From positions 1-24,241 of the forward strand of contig JAHCKI010000005.1 of NCBI GenBank assembly GCA_026125865.1: 24,241 nucleotides of DNA. The letters are read 5' to 3'. Positions 8,808-17,635 of the stretch are shown piece after piece. Both the position numbers and the translations under genes were made by a program. Below the pieces are notes generated by a model. The model was not told the DNA's origin, searched no databases, and saw only the letters and a program-made list of their open reading frames with translations. Positions within the stretch are counted from its first letter, which is position 1; every line of letters starts with the position of its first letter. This DNA comes from Rhodospirillales bacterium. GTDB lineage: Bacteria > Pseudomonadota > Alphaproteobacteria > Rhodospirillales > Defluviicoccaceae.

Positions 8808-11800
8808 CTACGGGCTTTCGTCGCTTTGGGGTTCGAGTGGAACCTCGCCCTTGGGGAGGCTGTCGAGGAATCCGAACACTCGGCGTAGATAGCTTGGGGT
8901 CAGGGCCGAAAGCGGATTGACGGAGACATCGGGATTGTCGAGCGACCCGGTCAAGCTGAAGTTGGCGGCAAAGATGCCTCCGCCTTTTTCGCCGCCGGTC
9001 AATAGATCGCCGACGATGGGGATGCGGCCGAGAGCGGCATTGATGGAATAGATGGGCACGACCGTTCCGGAAATGTCGATCTGATCTTCGTCGAGATCGA
9101 CGGACCCATTTGCCGTGAAGCCGATGGACAAACCAGTCGCGCGCGCCTCCTCAAGCCGCAAGGTCTGGTCGGTCAGGGTGAAGGGGGCCACCAGATTGGA
9201 AAAGGTCAAGCTGTTGCCGCTCAGCGCGTCACTGAGACCGGTGAGCGCCACCGCGCTCAGGATGCGCGTCACCATAGGGGCTTTGAGAATACGATAGTCG
9301 TTGACCTGCAAGCGTCCGCTCATCGGATGACTTGGATGGGTGTCATCAAACGCCCCATCGAGGGTCATCCGCCCCCCTTCCATGTTGGAAAAAATGCCCA
9401 GCGTTGCCAGTGCCGTTCCGGCGTTGTCGGCATTCGCGGCGATAACGCGGTGGCTGTCGTCAATGCGATCGAGTTTCGCCGTTATACGGCTGCCGTCATC
9501 GAAACGCGCGCCAATCTGCGCGTCGGTCCACAGGTCACCACGGCGCTCGACCGCGGCAACGACGTTGTTCAAGCGGCGATCCGGGGCCAACCACAATCGA
9601 TCCAGGTTTGCACTCAGTGCAATATCACGACCGCTCTCTGCCGCGTCCATTCCATCGAACAGGCCGGAGTCGAGCTGGTCCCAAAACGGGTTGATGTCTA
9701 GGCTCTTGCCCTGAATGCGTACGGTGAGCGAGCCATCGGGCGAAGGGGTGAGCGTCATGCCGGCATCGGTTCTGCCCGATTTAATGCGTCGGAATTCCAG
9801 TTGCTCGAGCCCACTCGCCGGCATGAGCGCGGCACGACCGATCACGCTCAAATCGTTTCCAACCACTTCAAACCGAGGGATCGAAACGGACCCATCAGCA
9901 TCAATTCGGCCTTGAATATCGGCATGCGCTTCATCTCCGACGACCTTCGTCCATCCCAATACCGGCAGTTCGATGGCCGCGGCGGCGAAATCGATGCCGA
10001 CTTGGATTTCGCCGCTGTTGTCTGAAAACTCGGTCAATTTAATGGTGGTACGAACGGCGCCGTCGGCAACGGCTTTGGGTAATGCGATTCCTTTGAAAAA
10101 GGCATCGTGCAGCCGGGACAGATCTGTTTCCGGGATCATGACCTGGAAACGGCGCTGGTAATCACCCGATCTGTTAAAGTTCTCGCGGCCCTTGAGCGTG
10201 CCGCTTATTCCCTCAATGGCCGCTCGGCCTTCGATGTCGAGGCCTCTCTGATCGATGCGGAGGGCGAGATCGCCGTCGCGCATGTCGCGGTCCAACACCG
10301 CGTTATCAAGACCGGCGTTCTGAAGTTTCGCGGTCGCCGTGATCTCCGTTTCCTTCAATGTCAGGTCATTGAGCAAGGGAAACCGCAGCGACAGCGCAAC
10401 GGATGCGGTGCCCTGGGTCGCATCCGGTTCGATCCCGACTTCGCGGGCGTAGCCGAGTGGCTCGTGATCGATCAGGCGAAAAATGTCTGGCAGCGTGCCG
10501 TGCATCGTGACGTCGAGGGCAGCGAGTTCCGTGTCGGTATCCAGATCCAGAAACGCGACCGTGCCGTCCGTGACGGTGACACCATTGGCTTCGCCGCGTG
10601 TGACGGTGATCGTGAAACTCTCCATATCAAAGGTGGCCGACCCGCTGGCGTCGCGAACCTTGGGGAGAGGCGGGAGATAGTCAACGGTCACACCCGCAAT
10701 GGACATTGCTCCCTTCAGCGATTGGAGTACCGGATTCCCTTCGTCGTCGGCTCCGACGCTGGCATCGAAGTCAACCTCTTTTATGCCGCCGTCGGCGAGA
10801 TGGGTGGTGATCCAATCGTATGGATTGGGGCTCAGGTTGCGTGGCCAATAGAGAGGGATATCAGCGACGGGCAGATCTTGAGCCGAACCGTGGATTTGCC
10901 CCGATGGCGCAGCCTGAATGGAGTCGAACGTACCGGAAAGGGAGATTTTGGGTCCGTTGAGGTCGAATTCCAGAGCTGCGATTTCTAGGCTATCCCTGTC
11001 AACGTTGTAGCGGCCCCGGGCTCGAACCGAATGGAGCGGCAGGTCGTGATCGATCGGGTCGGGCATGGCGATCACGCCGCCCTCGGCAACGTCCAAGCGG
11101 TCAAGCTCGACATTCAGGCCTCCGTGTTCGCCATCGTATTGTCCGCGCAACGTGAAACCTTCAACGGGAAGTCGTTGAGCCCAATCGGACAGTCCGAGTT
11201 CGGTCGCCATGGCTGCCGGCAAGGCCAAATGGCCCGAGTCACCGGACACGTTGAATTCCAGCCTGTTGAAGGCTCCACCCGAGCCCATGGACAGCGCCGC
11301 CGTTCCCGAAATCGGGACATCAACGGCTTCCAGAAACGCTAAATGGCGGGTGACACGCGAAAACGTCGCTGGACGCAGGCCGGCGACATTGATGGTCATG
11401 TCCAGGCGATCGCCCGGAGTGTCGTACTCTCCCTCAACCCCTACATGGAGGGCGCCATCGTCGGCCTCAAGCGCACCCTCGACCTTGACCACGTCACCCG
11501 TTCGCCATAGTCGGGCGCGACGAACCGAGCCAACCCACGGTGGCGTGTTGGCATCGCCCTCGATCAACAGTGCCGCATCGATGATTTCCAGGGTTTCCAA
11601 GCCATCCAGACCATCGCTCGTCACGCCCTTGGGTTCTTTGGCGTCATCACCAAAACCAGACGAAAATTCGGTGACAAGGCGATCGATCAAATCTTGCGAT
11701 GCGGAGCTGTCGGCAGGGTGAATTTCATACCCCTTGTCGCGGAGGTGAATGTGGAATCGCGGTTCGTAGACAGTGATTTTGCGGGGAGAAATGACACCCT

Positions 11801-12122
11801 TAATCAAGGATCGCGTATTCAGGGTCAACGAGAGCTGGGGGACTCGCGCCAATTCTACGCCATCGGCGTCGACGACCCGTGCATCGATGAAGCGAATGGT
11901 GGGCCTTCGTTCACTTTCCTGCCAGAAGATACGCGTGTCACTCAACCGCAGATTCAGTGATCGGTTGCCGCTGTTGAGCGCCTTCTCGACGACGGGCGTC
12001 AGAAACGACAGGGAAACGGGACCTTGCGACAATCGCCAGGCGGCGAACCCCGAGAAAACGAGGAGGCCGGCGGCAAGCGCCGCGAGGAAGCGAAGGAAAA
12101 CCCGGATCGTCGGTCGAACCAT
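8808..12122 (-). CDS. AsmA-like / YhdP-type giant envelope protein (DUF3971 and AsmA C-terminal region)
   Basis: A 1104-aa protein with one N-terminal membrane anchor (about residues 8-29, FLRFLAALAAGLLVFSGFAAW) and an otherwise soluble, periplasm-facing body. It is rich in alternating beta-strand patterns such as DLALRIDQRGLDIEGRAAIEG. The C-terminus (AANFSLTGSLDNPDVSVNPLSALTPSYLRRVF, given here as two overlapping blocks: SLTGSLDNPDVSVNPLSAL and SALTPSYLRRVF) is the ending common to AsmA_2/DUF3971 proteins of Alphaproteobacteria. Relatives of this superfamily (YhdP, TamB, YdbH) are bridge-like proteins implicated in phospholipid transport to the outer membrane; that role is inferred here. 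The start ATG (12120-12122) has AAGG 6-7 nt upstream on the minus strand. It is convergent with rimI (20-bp gap) and divergent from glnE (107-bp gap). Confidence 0.88.
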   Translation of the reverse strand: MVRPTIRVFLRFLAALAAGLLVFSGFAAWRLSQGPVSLSFLTPVVEKALNSGNRSLNLRLSDTRIFWQESERRPTIRFIDARVVDADGVELARVPQLSLTLNTRSLIKGVISPRKITVYEPRFHIHLRDKGYEIHPADSSASQDLIDRLVTEFSSGFGDDAKEPKGVTSDGLDGLETLEIIDAALLIEGDANTPPWVGSVRRARLWRTGDVVKVEGALEADDGALHVGVEGEYDTPGDRLDMTINVAGLRPATFSRVTRHLAFLEAVDVPISGTAALSMGSGGAFNRLEFNVSGDSGHLALPAAMATELGLSDWAQRLPVEGFTLRGQYDGEHGGLNVELDRLDVAEGGVIAMPDPIDHDLPLHSVRARGRYNVDRDSLEIAALEFDLNGPKISLSGTFDSIQAAPSGQIHGSAQDLPVADIPLYWPRNLSPNPYDWITTHLADGGIKEVDFDASVGADDEGNPVLQSLKGAMSIAGVTVDYLPPLPKVRDASGSATFDMESFTITVTRGEANGVTVTDGTVAFLDLDTDTELAALDVTMHGTLPDIFRLIDHEPLGYAREVGIEPDATQGTASVALSLRFPLLNDLTLKETEITATAKLQNAGLDNAVLDRDMRDGDLALRIDQRGLDIEGRAAIEGISGTLKGRENFNRSGDYQRRFQVMIPETDLSRLHDAFFKGIALPKAVADGAVRTTIKLTEFSDNSGEIQVGIDFAAAAIELPVLGWTKVVGDEAHADIQGRIDADGSVSIPRFEVVGNDLSVIGRAALMPASGLEQLEFRRIKSGRTDAGMTLTPSPDGSLTVRIQGKSLDINPFWDQLDSGLFDGMDAAESGRDIALSANLDRLWLAPDRRLNNVVAAVERRGDLWTDAQIGARFDDGSRITAKLDRIDDSHRVIAANADNAGTALATLGIFSNMEGGRMTLDGAFDDTHPSHPMSGRLQVNDYRILKAPMVTRILSAVALTGLSDALSGNSLTFSNLVAPFTLTDQTLRLEEARATGLSIGFTANGSVDLDEDQIDISGTVVPIYSINAALGRIPIVGDLLTGGEKGGGIFAANFSLTGSLDNPDVSVNPLSALTPSYLRRVFGFLDSLPKGEVPLEPQSDESP

Positions 12123-12229
12123 TGCATACCTTTTTCACGGTCGCGGCTTGACCAGCAACTCCGCGAACATCAGTGTGCTGGAATTCGCGACGGATGAACA
12201 ATTGTATTTGACGGCTAACGGATCTGTCT

Positions 12230-15200
12230 GTGACCACATCCCAACAAGCCGATGTTCTTGTTTTTCAGAATTTGCCGCGAGCCGGCGATCAGGAAATGGC
12301 GCGGGTCGGCATCGAACGATGGCTCGAATCAGCGGCAAATATAGATGACGTGGAAATGCGGAACACGGCCGAATGCCTTGCGCGCACGGAGCCGACGAAG
12401 CGCTTGTTCCAAGCCGTGTTTGGAAACAGTCCTTTCCTTGCCTCTGCCATGGAGCGAGAGCCGGCGTTCATCGTTTCGCTTCTATGCGACGGGCCGGATC
12501 GGATGCGCGACCAGATCATGGCGGAAATTGACGATGTACGACGAGAATCACTGACCGGCGCCGATCCTTCCCGCGCACTGAGAATCGCCAAGCGGCGGAT
12601 GGCCCTGACAACCGCAATTGCCGACATCGCGGGTGCGTGGCCGGTGGAAACGGTGACCAGCGCCCTTTCGGACCTTGCGGAAGCGGCGCTCGGCGTAGCC
12701 GCGGCTCACTTGCTTAGTCAGCTCGCGGGCCGTGGGGTTTTCTCGTTGCCCTTTGCCGACGATCCCGAACGCGGCTCGGGATTGATCATCCTCGGCATGG
12801 GAAAGTTGGGAGCGCGCGAACTCAACTATTCCAGCGACATCGATCTTATCGTCCTCTACGACACGGAACGAATCGAGACGACGCAGCCGGATGCGCTGCA
12901 GAACCATTTCGTGCGCTTGACGCGCGGACTTGTTCGAATCATGGACCAGCGTACGGCCGACGGCTATGTCTTTCGAACCGATCTTCGGCTGCGACCGGAT
13001 CCGGGTTCAACACCGGTGGCCATCTCGGTTCTGGCTGCCGAGCTGTATTACGAAACCTTGGGCCAGAACTGGGAGCGCGCAGCGATGATCAAGGCGCGCC
13101 CCGTTGCCGGCGACCACGAGGCCGGCGAAGAATTTCTGCAACGACTGACACCGTATGTCTGGCGACGAAATCTGGATTTCGCCGCAATCCAGGATATTCA
13201 CTCCATCAAGCGCCAAATCAACGCCCACCGTGGCGGCGGACGAATCGCGGTCAATGGCCACAACATCAAACTGGGTCGTGGCGGCATCCGCGAAATCGAA
13301 TTTTTCGCCCAAACGCAGCAGCTTATTTGGGGTGGGCGAATTCCACGAATGCGTCTTCGCGGTACCGTCGAATCGTTGACGGCACTCGCCGACGCCAACA
13401 AAATTTCGCATGAAACCGCGGATCAACTGATCCACTCATACGATTTTTTGCGTCGTCTCGAACACCGGCTTCAAATGATCAACGACGAGCAGACCCATTC
13501 TCTGCCCGACAGCCCCAAGGGATTTGGTGCCTTGGCGACCTTCTTCGGATACGCCGATCCGGAGACGTTCGAAGCAGATTTGGTCTCCCACCTTCGCACG
13601 GTCGAAGCTCACTACGCGGAGTTGTTTGAGGAAGCGCCAGCGCTGTCCGTGGGAGTGGGTATTGGCGGCAATCTGGTGTTCACCGGTGGTGAGTCCGATC
13701 CGGAGACGCTCAGAACGATCGAGGAACTTGGATTTCGCAATCCGCATGTGGTTGACGCGGCGGTTCGTGGTTGGCACCACGGCCGCTATCGGGCCATGCG
13801 CAGCACCCGCGCTCGCGAGTTGTTGACGGAACTGATGCCGGCGATGTTGAAGGCTCTGGCCGACACCGCGAATCCGGATGCCGCCCTGTTGGCGTTTGAC
13901 AAGTTCCTCGCGGCGTTACCCGCCGGCATTCAGCTCTTCTCCATGTTTCACACCCAGCCGCATTTGTTGCATCTGGTGGCCGAACTCCTTGGCGGCGCGC
14001 CGCGTCTGGCCGATCACCTCAGTCGTCGACCTTGGCTGCTCGAGGGTGTTCTGATCGGTAACTTTTTTGATCCTCCGCCCCCAGCCGAGCAACTGGCACG
14101 GGAGTTGGAAGGCGTATTGGCGGGGATCGCTGAACACGAAGCGCTTCTCGATGCGAGCCGCCGTTGGGCCAACGATCGACGGTTCCAGGTGGGTGTTCAG
14201 AGCCTTCGCGGAATCCTCGAAATCGAACACGAGACTGCGGCGTTGAGCGATATCGCGGAAGTCGCTGTCCGGGGCTTGTACCCGCATGTCCTGGATCAGT
14301 TTGCAAAGCGTCATGGCCGCATAGCCGACTGCGGCATGGCGATCATCGCCATGGGCAAGCTCGGTGGCCGAGAAATGACGGCAACGTCCGATCTCGATCT
14401 GATTTTCGTTTACGACACACCCCAAGAGAGCGATTTGTCGGACGGGCCGGTGCCATTATCGGCCACCCAGTACTTCGCCCGCCTGAGCCAACGCCTGATC
14501 AACGCCATTTCGGCGCCAACGTCCGAAGGCGTCCTGTGTGAGGTGGATATGAGGCTTCGCCCTTCCGGAAAGGCCGGCCCCATTGCCGTCAGCTTCGATT
14601 CATTCGATCGCTATCAACGAACGCAGGCGTGGACTTGGGAGCGCATGGCGCTGACCCGCGCCCGCGTCATCGACGGTCCGCCGAAACTTGTCGCCAACGT
14701 CGAACACGTAGTCCGCGACGTCCTGATGGCGCCGCGTGACCCCGATGCCCTGGTCGTCGATGTGTCCGATATGCGGACACGCATGGAGGCCGAGCATCAC
14801 ACCGACTCCATTTGGGAAGTGAAGCATGTGCGCGGCGGCCTGGTGGACGTGGAGTTCATCGCCCAGTATCTGCAGCTACGTGATGGGCATGCGCACCCCG
14901 ACATTCTGTCCACCAACACAGCGGGCGCGTTAAAGGCGATCCGAGACGCAGGACTGTTGGCCGACGCGGTCGCCGACGACTTGCTCGCCGCCCTTCGTCT
15001 TTGGCAGGCGGTGCAAGGCCGTATTCGGCTGAGCTGGCATGGCCCCGTATCGGCCGTGGGTGCCGACGACGCGCCACGGGCACTGCAACAAGTAATGGAT
15101 GGTCTATTGGGCCTCGATTTCCGACGATTGGCCGAGCGCATGGCGGACACGGCCAAACAAGTCCGCGATCATTTCGACACCATCATCGACGGTCCGGCGG

Positions 15201-15244
15201 CAGCAGTTCGGGCGCGTGTATCCGGCTCAACCGAGACCGACTGA
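12230..15244 (+). CDS. glnE: Bifunctional glutamine synthetase adenylyltransferase/deadenylyltransferase GlnE
   Basis: Switches glutamine synthetase off by adenylylation and on by deadenylylation, under control of PII and glutamine; cytoplasmic. The 1004-aa product has two related nucleotidyltransferase halves. The N-terminal (deadenylylase) half carries LGMGKLGARELNYSSDIDL from about residue 188, and the C-terminal (adenylylase) half carries AMGKLGGREMTATSDLDL from about residue 704. Both retain the paired aspartates for metal binding. Each half is followed by its regulatory helical segment (GRGGIREIEFFAQTQQL and VRGGLVDVEFIAQYLQL). The start is GTG 12230, with a weak GGAT upstream; an in-frame ATG 22 codons later is possible. 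Length is typical. glnD lies about 9 kb upstream in the same orientation. Confidence 0.96.
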   Translation: MTTSQQADVLVFQNLPRAGDQEMARVGIERWLESAANIDDVEMRNTAECLARTEPTKRLFQAVFGNSPFLASAMEREPAFIVSLLCDGPDRMRDQIMAEIDDVRRESLTGADPSRALRIAKRRMALTTAIADIAGAWPVETVTSALSDLAEAALGVAAAHLLSQLAGRGVFSLPFADDPERGSGLIILGMGKLGARELNYSSDIDLIVLYDTERIETTQPDALQNHFVRLTRGLVRIMDQRTADGYVFRTDLRLRPDPGSTPVAISVLAAELYYETLGQNWERAAMIKARPVAGDHEAGEEFLQRLTPYVWRRNLDFAAIQDIHSIKRQINAHRGGGRIAVNGHNIKLGRGGIREIEFFAQTQQLIWGGRIPRMRLRGTVESLTALADANKISHETADQLIHSYDFLRRLEHRLQMINDEQTHSLPDSPKGFGALATFFGYADPETFEADLVSHLRTVEAHYAELFEEAPALSVGVGIGGNLVFTGGESDPETLRTIEELGFRNPHVVDAAVRGWHHGRYRAMRSTRARELLTELMPAMLKALADTANPDAALLAFDKFLAALPAGIQLFSMFHTQPHLLHLVAELLGGAPRLADHLSRRPWLLEGVLIGNFFDPPPPAEQLARELEGVLAGIAEHEALLDASRRWANDRRFQVGVQSLRGILEIEHETAALSDIAEVAVRGLYPHVLDQFAKRHGRIADCGMAIIAMGKLGGREMTATSDLDLIFVYDTPQESDLSDGPVPLSATQYFARLSQRLINAISAPTSEGVLCEVDMRLRPSGKAGPIAVSFDSFDRYQRTQAWTWERMALTRARVIDGPPKLVANVEHVVRDVLMAPRDPDALVVDVSDMRTRMEAEHHTDSIWEVKHVRGGLVDVEFIAQYLQLRDGHAHPDILSTNTAGALKAIRDAGLLADAVADDLLAALRLWQAVQGRIRLSWHGPVSAVGADDAPRALQQVMDGLLGLDFRRLAERMADTAKQVRDHFDTIIDGPAAAVRARVSGSTETD

Positions 15245-15388
15245 AACAGCGGCCCGAAACACAAGTAAGCATTCTCTAAAGGCTGTTGCCGAACGCGCGA
15301 TGAAATATGAGTGATGTAAGGTGCGTTGCGCGGGCTATCTCTTTCTGATACGCAGTGAATTGGCATTTCAACGCGTTCGGGGGTCTCC

Positions 15389-15835
15389 ATGACCAACAAA
15401 GACATCGACACGGCAGCCGTCGTCGCGGTCCTCAATCAAATTCTGGAAGCGGAACTCGCGGGGGTCGTCCGCTACACCCATTACTCATTCATGGTATTCG
15501 GTTACAGTCGCATTCCCATTGTCAAATGGTTGCGCTCCCAGGCGAACGAATCGTTGTTGCATGCCCAAGCGGCTGGAGAATTGGTCACCCATTTCGATGG
15601 ACATCCGTCCCTCGGCATCGGCAAGCTCCTTGAAAGCGAAAAGCACGATATCGGCACTATTCTTGAGGAATCCTTGACTCATGAAGAGGAAGCCTTGGCC
15701 CTCTATGATCGGCTCCTCACCCTTGTCGAGGGTGGGAATGTCATGCTCGAGGAATACGCGCGTCAGATGATTTCTGAGGAGACTCGTCACGTCGGCGAGG
15801 TAAAGAAAATGTTGCGTAGTCCCGGGGATACCTGA
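15389..15835 (+). CDS. Bacterioferritin-like / ferritin-like diiron protein
   Basis: A 148-aa four-helix-bundle protein of the ferritin-like superfamily, probably involved in iron storage or oxidation. Helix A contains LNQILEAELAGVVRYTHYSF with E22. Helix B contains ANESLLHAQAAGELVTHF with E54 and H58. Helix C contains LEESLTHEEEALALYDRLL, and helix D EEYARQMISEETRHVGEV with a Glu-x-x-His pair. These are the positions expected for a diiron ferroxidase centre, although the helix-B ligands are spaced Glu-x-x-x-His rather than the Glu-x-x-His of E. coli Bfr. A GGGGG run about 6 nt before ATG 15389 is a possible ribosome binding site. It stands alone: no ferredoxin (bfd) neighbour is visible. Whether it forms the 24-mer shell or a smaller oligomer cannot be told from sequence. 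Confidence 0.85.
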   Translation: MTNKDIDTAAVVAVLNQILEAELAGVVRYTHYSFMVFGYSRIPIVKWLRSQANESLLHAQAAGELVTHFDGHPSLGIGKLLESEKHDIGTILEESLTHEEEALALYDRLLTLVEGGNVMLEEYARQMISEETRHVGEVKKMLRSPGDT

Positions 15836-15954
15836 TCGGAATTTTCTAAGCAAAGGCTCGGATCAACCGAGAACGTTGGATAGTTAGGACGGTAGAAGAG
15901 TGCTCGCGTTCGGATGACAGTGTTTGATTTGTAACCGCATTCGACGAAGAGACG

Positions 15955-16572
15955 ATGTCCGATTCTGTTATTGAGGCCGAAGCGCCGAAGAGCGCTTCCG
16001 GCGAAAACGCCAACCCCGGCGCTGAAACGCCCGATGTAGAACAGCCCGCCGCCGAAACGGAAGACGTCGGTGACGGGGACGGGCAAGCGTCGGAAACGCA
16101 ACCCACCGCCAAATGGCGATGTCTTGTCGGAAAAGTTCGCGACAAGAAGGTACAGCGCGCCCTCATTGCCGCGGCGGCTGTGGCTGTCGTCCTCAGTGGT
16201 TTTGGCGGTTTCTTCTATTGGAAGTGGGCGTCGCAACAGGCGGGCAAGGAAGTGACCGTCGACCTTGATGTCATCGTTCTGCACGAAATGCCGGAAATCA
16301 TGGCGGACCTAACGGGCGCGCCAGGGCGAAAGGCCTATCTCAGGCTATCTATTCTCGTCGAAATCGCACAACAACACCTGCCCGAACTCATCGCGCACCA
16401 GGACAGTGTCATCAGCTCACTGCAACTGCATTTGCGCGACTATAGACGTGATGATCTCATGGGTAGGGCGGGATCAGACCGGCTTCGCGAAGACCTTTTG
16501 AGCATCATCAATCAGCGTATCCGGCCCGCGAAAGCCAGAAAAATTCTCTTCAAAGAGTTTCTCTTGAATTGA
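15955..16572 (+). CDS. FliL-like flagellar basal body-associated protein
   Basis: Single-pass inner-membrane protein of 205 aa. The N-terminal 65 residues are an acidic, Ala/Pro/Glu-rich, probably disordered cytoplasmic tail. A transmembrane helix spans about 69-90 (ALIAAAAVAVVLSGFGGFFYW). The periplasmic domain (about 100-205) matches FliL: AYLRLSILVEI, then a block ending LRREDLL-like (LREDLLSIINQRI), and the family-typical ending KILFKEFLLN. FliL surrounds the stator units of the flagellar motor and supports torque or swarming. The start ATG 15955 has a GAAGAG site just upstream. No other flagellar gene is in the window, so either this is an isolated copy or the flagellar loci lie elsewhere. 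A terminator follows. Confidence 0.8.
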   Translation: MSDSVIEAEAPKSASGENANPGAETPDVEQPAAETEDVGDGDGQASETQPTAKWRCLVGKVRDKKVQRALIAAAAVAVVLSGFGGFFYWKWASQQAGKEVTVDLDVIVLHEMPEIMADLTGAPGRKAYLRLSILVEIAQQHLPELIAHQDSVISSLQLHLRDYRRDDLMGRAGSDRLREDLLSIINQRIRPAKARKILFKEFLLN

Positions 16573-16623
16573 TAAGTCTACTCCCCGCGCGGCATTTCGC
16601 CGGGGGAGGAACTTGCGACCGTC

Positions 16624-16649
16624 CCGCCCCGGAACGGGCGGCTTCTTTT
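16624..16649 (+). terminator. Probable Rho-independent terminator after the fliL-like gene
   Basis: CCGCCC (624-629 of the 16-kb block) pairs with GGGCGG (636-641) around the loop CGGAAC, followed by CTTCTTTT. The downstream arm can alternatively pair with AGCCGCC at 16652-16658 (GGCGGCT/AGCCGCC), so the structure could also form from the opposite strand, where the convergent alanine-zipper gene ends at 16678. Confidence 0.55.
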
Positions 16650-16677
16650 GGAGCCGCCGCCCGAGAACGGATTTTGA

Positions 16678-16935
16678 CTACTTGCGCAGAGACTTGTTGA
16701 ACATGCGGTTCGAGGCCTCGGCCGCTGCGGCCGCGCGCTCGGCGGCCTCGGCCGCACGCATGGATGAATCGCGGGAAGCCTGGACTTCCTGCTGCATTGC
16801 CGTGACGTCGCTGCGAAGGGCGTTGACTTCCCGTACGGAGTTGGTCGACGTCGCTTTGTGATGCGCCAACGCGAGCATGGAAATGCCAACAACCGAAAGG
16901 ACTTTCAGGCGAATCTGCCGGGTTCTCCTTACCAT
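16678..16935 (-). CDS. Small alanine-zipper / Lpp-like envelope protein, frame disturbed near its N-terminus
   Basis: About 85 aa: a short hydrophobic signal (LKVLSVVGISMLALA), a heptad-patterned helix, then an alanine-rich segment (RAAEAAERAAAAAEASNRMF) ending in NKSLRK. This recalls the Lpp/alanine-zipper outer-membrane lipoproteins. Read as given, the stretch after the signal is HHKATSTNSVREV and has no lipobox cysteine. Shifting frame between about 16832 and 16870 gives SQSDVDQLRTEV, which continues the coiled-coil heptad into NALRSDVTAM much better. That implies one extra base in the CCC run at 16830-16832 and one base lost at 16864-16873. The start is uncertain: ATG at 16935 lacks a ribosome site, whereas a perfect AAGGAG lies just inside, followed 10 nt later by ATT-CGC-CTG-AAA. 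Role (envelope tether) is inferred. Confidence 0.6.
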   Translation of the reverse strand: MVRRTRQIRLKVLSVVGISMLALAHHKATSTNSVREVNALRSDVTAMQQEVQASRDSSMRAAEAAERAAAAAEASNRMFNKSLRK

Positions 16936-17104
16936 TCTAGTGGATAACAATGAGGTGACCTGAACCTAACCCCCTGAGCAAAAGGGAAAATTAACTACCA
17001 CACGAAATCGGTGGCTCCATTCGATAGTTTTGAGCGACCGCAGGAACGTAATGCCTCCCTCACTATCGCGCAAGCGGTCACACATGTCTTGACCTCGAAG
17101 CCCC

Positions 17105-17635
17105 CTAAGGACGTATCTCGATCGGTGTTCCGTCCCGAACCGAGGACCACAATTCGTCCATTACCACGTTGCTGACGGCGATGCACCCTTGCGTCCAGTC
17201 GTGTTCGAGTTTCAGATATCTTACATCGAATTGGGATGGCTGACCGTGGATCATGATCATTCCCCCGGCCTGCACGCCCATATCGCGCGCCAGTTCGACG
17301 TCTTGGCGATTGGGATAGAAATATGCAGGGCACGATAGTACTGGCTGTTCAATTGGCGCCAATCGATGGTGTACTCGCCTTCCGGCATTTGACCATCCTT
17401 GGTGCATCTTGGGTTGATGGGGTCCCGCCCCAACGCGACGACATAACTGCAGCACTTTTTCACCATTGAGAAGCAGCAACCGGCGCTCGCCCTTGAGGAC
17501 CAGAACCTTGGTCACCGCATCACGGCTTCCGAGACCAACGCTGGCGACTTGTGTGTCGGCCCGAGCCTCACCAACGCCAACTGCCATCAGCAACGACAAG
17601 CCGAACAATGCGTGCTTAAGCACGAGCACTTCCAT
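17105..17635 (-). CDS. L,D-transpeptidase (YkuD/ErfK family) with two compensating frameshifts
   Basis: Secreted enzyme family that makes 3-3 peptidoglycan cross-links or attaches Lpp-like proteins. ATG 17635 is followed by a signal peptide (LKHALFGLSLLMAVGVGEARA, cleaved near ARA). The YkuD domain begins KVLVLKGERRLLLLNG and ends with IMIHG and DWTQGCIAVSN, which contain the catalytic His and Cys regions, intact. The middle is out of frame: from about 17460 to 17328 the expected protein (SYVVALGRDPINP, MPEGEYTIDW, QYYRALHIS) is found in the neighbouring frame. One base too many at the TTTTT run (17456-17460) and one missing between 17327 and 17328 restore a continuous domain. As the two shifts cancel, a single open frame still spans the gene. 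It lies near the Lpp-like gene on the same strand. Sequence error is the likeliest cause. Confidence 0.8.
   Translation of the reverse strand: MEVLVLKHALFGLSLLMAVGVGEARADTQVASVGLGSRDAVTKVLVLKGERRLLLLNGEKVLQLCRRVGAGPHQPKMHQGWSNAGRRVHHRLAPIEQPVLSCPAYFYPNRQDVELARDMGVQAGGMIMIHGQPSQFDVRYLKLEHDWTQGCIAVSNVVMDELWSSVRDGTPIEIRP

Noticed and set aside
10107..10988. 293-residue plus-strand frame inside the AsmA-like gene
   Set aside because: No domain or plausible start, antisense to an intact 1104-residue frame with typical AsmA ends.
12123..12229. Divergent promoters between the AsmA-like gene and glnE
   Set aside because: Candidate boxes (TTGACC, TACAAT) exist but none has a partner at proper spacing; promoters surely exist but I cannot place them.
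15862..15876. CTCGG-ATCAA-CCGAG hairpin after the ferritin-like gene
   Set aside because: Five base pairs only and not followed by a T-run; too weak to call a terminator.
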